Shown here one piece after another: positions 40,029-41,892 of a stretch of 41,892 bases of DNA. The notes beneath the pieces were generated by a model. The model ran no database searches and was not told the DNA's origin. It was given only the letters and a program-made list of their open reading frames with translations. The stretch's first letter is position 1, and every line of letters starts with the position of its first letter. Origin of the DNA: Nitrospira defluvii (GTDB lineage Bacteria > Nitrospirota > Nitrospiria > Nitrospirales > Nitrospiraceae); the NCBI GenBank assembly GCA_011525625.1, contig WYAX01000002.1, forward strand, positions 1 through 41,892, written 5' to 3'. A program made the position numbers and the translations under genes.

Positions 40029-40976
40029 ATGCTCACCATGATAAAAGTGCTGCAATCCGCTATTCACTGGATGCGCCGAGTGCTTGTTGCAACAGCAGTG
40101 GGGATACCGTGCTGGGTGTTGCTGTCCGGCCAGGTTGCAGCGAGTGTGGTAATGCCTGATTCCGATTCCTCACGGCTCTGGCGTGCGTTGGTGGCAGAGG
40201 CGGGAGCGCTCCATCTGCCGACCAGATTTTTGCGGCAGATCCCTGAGCAGTTCGTAGTCTTCGAGTTTGAAGATTTGCACGCCTTTGCGGCGGAGTACCA
40301 TCCAGCTGAGCATCGTATGGTGTTGGATCGCTCCCTTTCCCTGAATGGTGCGGGCCGAACCCTTCGTCCCCTGGGCAAAATGACGCACAAGCAACTGGAG
40401 ACCCTGTACCACGAATTATTTCATGCATACGTAGATTTTGTTGAGCATGATTCAGCACCATCGGAGGCACATGCCTCGTTTCTGGCCTTTGCTCGCGAGC
40501 AGCAGCGTTGTCGGTACCAGCAGGTCCTTATTACGCCTGTGATTCAAAAGAAGGGGCTGAAAGAAGAGCGATTTCTGAGCGAGGCGGAATCGTGGGAAGC
40601 TCTCAACGAGACCTGGGCGCTATTTGTCGGCTGGGCCGTGTGGACGAAGCTGGAAGTGGCGGCAAAGGGAGGGCGCGAACGCCGGGCGTCGGACAGGGCC
40701 GGCAGCGTGTCTGCCTGGATCGCCCGACTTGATCAGGCGGAGCAGGATGCGGCGCTTACGGGATACTATGAGCCAGAGGATTTAGAGGAGAGGAGGATGG
40801 CTCGCAAGCGGTTTTTGGCTCCAGAGTTTCGCCTGTCAGCGCCTGAGCTATCGACGCTGATGCGGGATGTATTGGGCAGTTCCGCAGAACTGATCCGTGA
40901 GGCCGAGCAGGTGCTCGGGCGTCCTCGACCGCCTCAGAGCGCGCCTCGTGTCTGCCCGGAACGGACGGCTCGGTAG
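40029..40976 (+). CDS. Exported protein with HExxH zinc-protease motif
   Basis: 315 aa. The N-terminal basic/hydrophobic signal (about residues 15-40, MRRVLVATAVGIPCWVLLSG) suggests export or membrane anchoring. LETLYHELFHAYVDF contains HELFH at 128-132, a textbook HExxH zincin motif. Acidic residues in FLSEAESWEALNETWALFVG (about 180-200) could supply the third zinc ligand of a gluzincin. The C-terminal part is helical and charged. The family is not recognised; a periplasmic metallopeptidase or an inactive relative is inferred from the motif. It stands 54 bases after the helicase and may be co-transcribed with it. Confidence 0.7.
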   Translation: MLTMIKVLQSAIHWMRRVLVATAVGIPCWVLLSGQVAASVVMPDSDSSRLWRALVAEAGALHLPTRFLRQIPEQFVVFEFEDLHAFAAEYHPAEHRMVLDRSLSLNGAGRTLRPLGKMTHKQLETLYHELFHAYVDFVEHDSAPSEAHASFLAFAREQQRCRYQQVLITPVIQKKGLKEERFLSEAESWEALNETWALFVGWAVWTKLEVAAKGGRERRASDRAGSVSAWIARLDQAEQDAALTGYYEPEDLEERRMARKRFLAPEFRLSAPELSTLMRDVLGSSAELIREAEQVLGRPRPPQSAPRVCPERTAR

Positions 40977-41003
40977 AAATGTTCTTGCATAGAACATACC
41001 CCC

Positions 41004-41032
41004 TTGACATTAGAGTGCGTCGCAAATAAAAT
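41004..41032 (+). promoter_or_regulatory. Strong sigma-70 promoter of the tRNA-tuf cluster
   Basis: Perfect -35 TTGACA (41004-41009), 17-base spacer, and -10 TAAAAT (41027-41032). It lies about 180 bases upstream of tRNA-Tyr and is followed by a leader, so it probably drives the tRNAs and tuf as one unit. Confidence 0.75.
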
Positions 41033-41211
41033 CGGCTGCTTTCAAAGCCAGGTCAATCCTCATTTTAGCAGCGCCCCAGCCATGCCTTTTTCTGGGGCCC
41101 TGTGCATGGTGAGGCTCACTTTCATTATCCGGACGCGGAATGAAATGGCTCTGGCTCTAGTTTTTTCTGAAACGAAGACTGATCGCTCAAGTTTGGAAAT
41201 GCATATCTAGC

Positions 41212-41297
41212 GGGCAGGTACCCAAGTGGACAAAGGGGGCAGACTGTAAATCTGCTGCCTTATGGCTTCCAAGGTTCGAACCCTTGCCTGCCCACCA
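41212..41297 (+). tRNA. tRNA-Tyr (anticodon GTA)
   Basis: 86 bases: acceptor GGGCAGG pairs with CCTGCCC, anticodon stem CAGA with loop containing GTA, a long variable arm as expected for tRNA-Tyr, T-loop GGTTCGAACC, CCA encoded. First of three tRNAs leading to tuf. Confidence 0.95.
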
Positions 41298-41446
41298 AAC
41301 TGAGTCGGGGGAATGAGGGTCGCTTGCGCGGACTTTTCGCCCGATGGACGGAATAGCGCGTGGCGAACGATCTGCCAGTGCGCCGAATTCTTGGCGAAGG
41401 GCTATAGCTGAAAGATCGTCGAAGCGTTGGTGGGTTTGCCGGAGGC

Positions 41447-41521
41447 GGGCGTAGCTCAGTGGTAGAGTTCCAGCCTTCCAAGCTGGCTGTCGTGGGTTCA
41501 AATCCCATCGCCCGCTCCAAC
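41447..41521 (+). tRNA. tRNA-Gly (anticodon TCC)
   Basis: 75 bases: acceptor GCGGGCG/CGCCCGC, anticodon stem CCAGC/GCTGG with loop CTTCCAA (anticodon TCC), T-loop GGTTCAAATCC, CCA encoded. Confidence 0.95.
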
Positions 41522-41588
41522 TCCAGCGTGCTTGGCCATAGGGGCGGACAGAGAGTGCCTGAGCGGATGACGGCTATGAGAAGTGCGG

Positions 41589-41664
41589 GCCCACGTAGCT
41601 CAGTTGGTAGAGCACGTCCTTGGTAAGGACGAGGTCACGCGTTCGATCCGCGTCGTGGGCTCCA
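41589..41664 (+). tRNA. tRNA-Thr (anticodon GGT)
   Basis: 76 bases: acceptor GCCCACG/CGTGGGC, anticodon stem GTCC/GGAC around TTGGTAA (anticodon GGT), T-loop GTTCGATCC, CCA encoded. The order Tyr-Gly-Thr-tuf matches the classical tRNA-tufB cluster of E. coli. Confidence 0.95.
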
Positions 41665-41765
41665 ATGTCGTGCGTATCGGGGTAGATTCTCTGTTTGCTC
41701 GCCGGTGGCGCAGGAATGTACGAGTAGGATTCCGGAAAACAGTGTTCTGAGAAAAGGAGTGAATC

Positions 41766-41892
41766 ATGGCGAAGGCGAAATTTGAGCGACGAAAGCCCCA
41801 CGTGAACATCGGGACGATCGGGCACGTGGACCATGGCAAGACGACGCTGACGAGTGCGTTGACGAAGATCTGCTCGGATCGCGGCATGGCGA
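41766..41892 (+). CDS. tuf: Elongation factor Tu, 5' end only
   Basis: 42 codons to the window edge: [20 protein letters not shown] then [15 protein letters not shown]. The G1 P-loop GHVDHGKT is complete. EF-Tu brings aminoacyl-tRNA to the ribosome with GTP. The ribosome-binding site aaaaggagtg is strong. It follows the three tRNAs and likely shares their promoter at 41004. Confidence 0.97.
   Translation, partial: MAKAKFERRKPHVNIGTIGHVDHGKTTLTSALTKICSDRGMA

Noticed and set aside
39360..40067. 235-codon minus-strand frame opposite the helicase 3' end
   Set aside because: Shadow of the helicase gene, whose motifs V and VI lie on the plus strand here.

Overview
The window is high-GC bacterial DNA, most likely from a Nitrospira-like member of the Nitrospirota. 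This is an inference from protein flavour: the tuf start, the GldA/F/G-DUF4340 operon, the short alpha-glucan phosphorylase and lineage-type hypothetical proteins. No 16S gene is present. The right end is a conserved backbone block, tRNA-Tyr, tRNA-Gly, tRNA-Thr, tuf.

Layout. 1-489: a cut-off lipoprotein gene in AT-rich DNA. 609-4351: a compact 3.7-kb element bounded by a perfect 20-bp repeat. It carries an antitoxin/PIN-toxin pair, an RstA/gpII-type replication initiator, an HTH protein and a tyrosine recombinase, and no virion genes. 4397-4473: tRNA-Arg(CCT). 4435-21488: a 17-kb island whose ends are a 39-bp duplication of the 5' half of that tRNA. It holds an integrase and excisionase, a hairpin-rich intergenic region, radC, and on the minus strand a complete-looking filamentous-phage (inovirus) gene set. 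That set is HTH, Rep, zinc ribbon, ssDNA-binding protein, a 24-aa membrane peptide, pIII-like, pVI-like, a 28-aa peptide, Zot/pI, a 35-aa peptide, major coat, terminator, and a leaderless coat paralogue. Beyond it lie a 2469-aa secreted SpvB/FG-GAP/RHS protein with an AT-rich variable tip and a small lipoprotein that may be its immunity partner.

21598-41892 is chromosomal backbone: a repeat lipoprotein, the GldA/GldF/GldG/DUF4340 ABC-transport operon, three small secreted proteins including RlpA, a HEAT-repeat protein, an IS3-family element disrupted by an IS110/IS1111-type element, a second HEAT protein co-transcribed with glycogen phosphorylase, an unknown protein, a UvrD-like helicase, a probable HExxH metalloprotease, and the tRNA-tuf cluster.

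The most interesting reading is that a full inovirus and a coat-less Rep-bearing element lie side by side at one tRNA. Their Rep proteins are homologous along their whole length. Both have the same 10-bp-spaced TGTCCCCT repeats, in the same orientation, upstream of the replication genes. The arrangement resembles the CTXphi/RS1 phage-satellite pair of Vibrio, here in an unrelated lineage and with tyrosine recombinases. This is inference from sequence and needs database and experimental tests.
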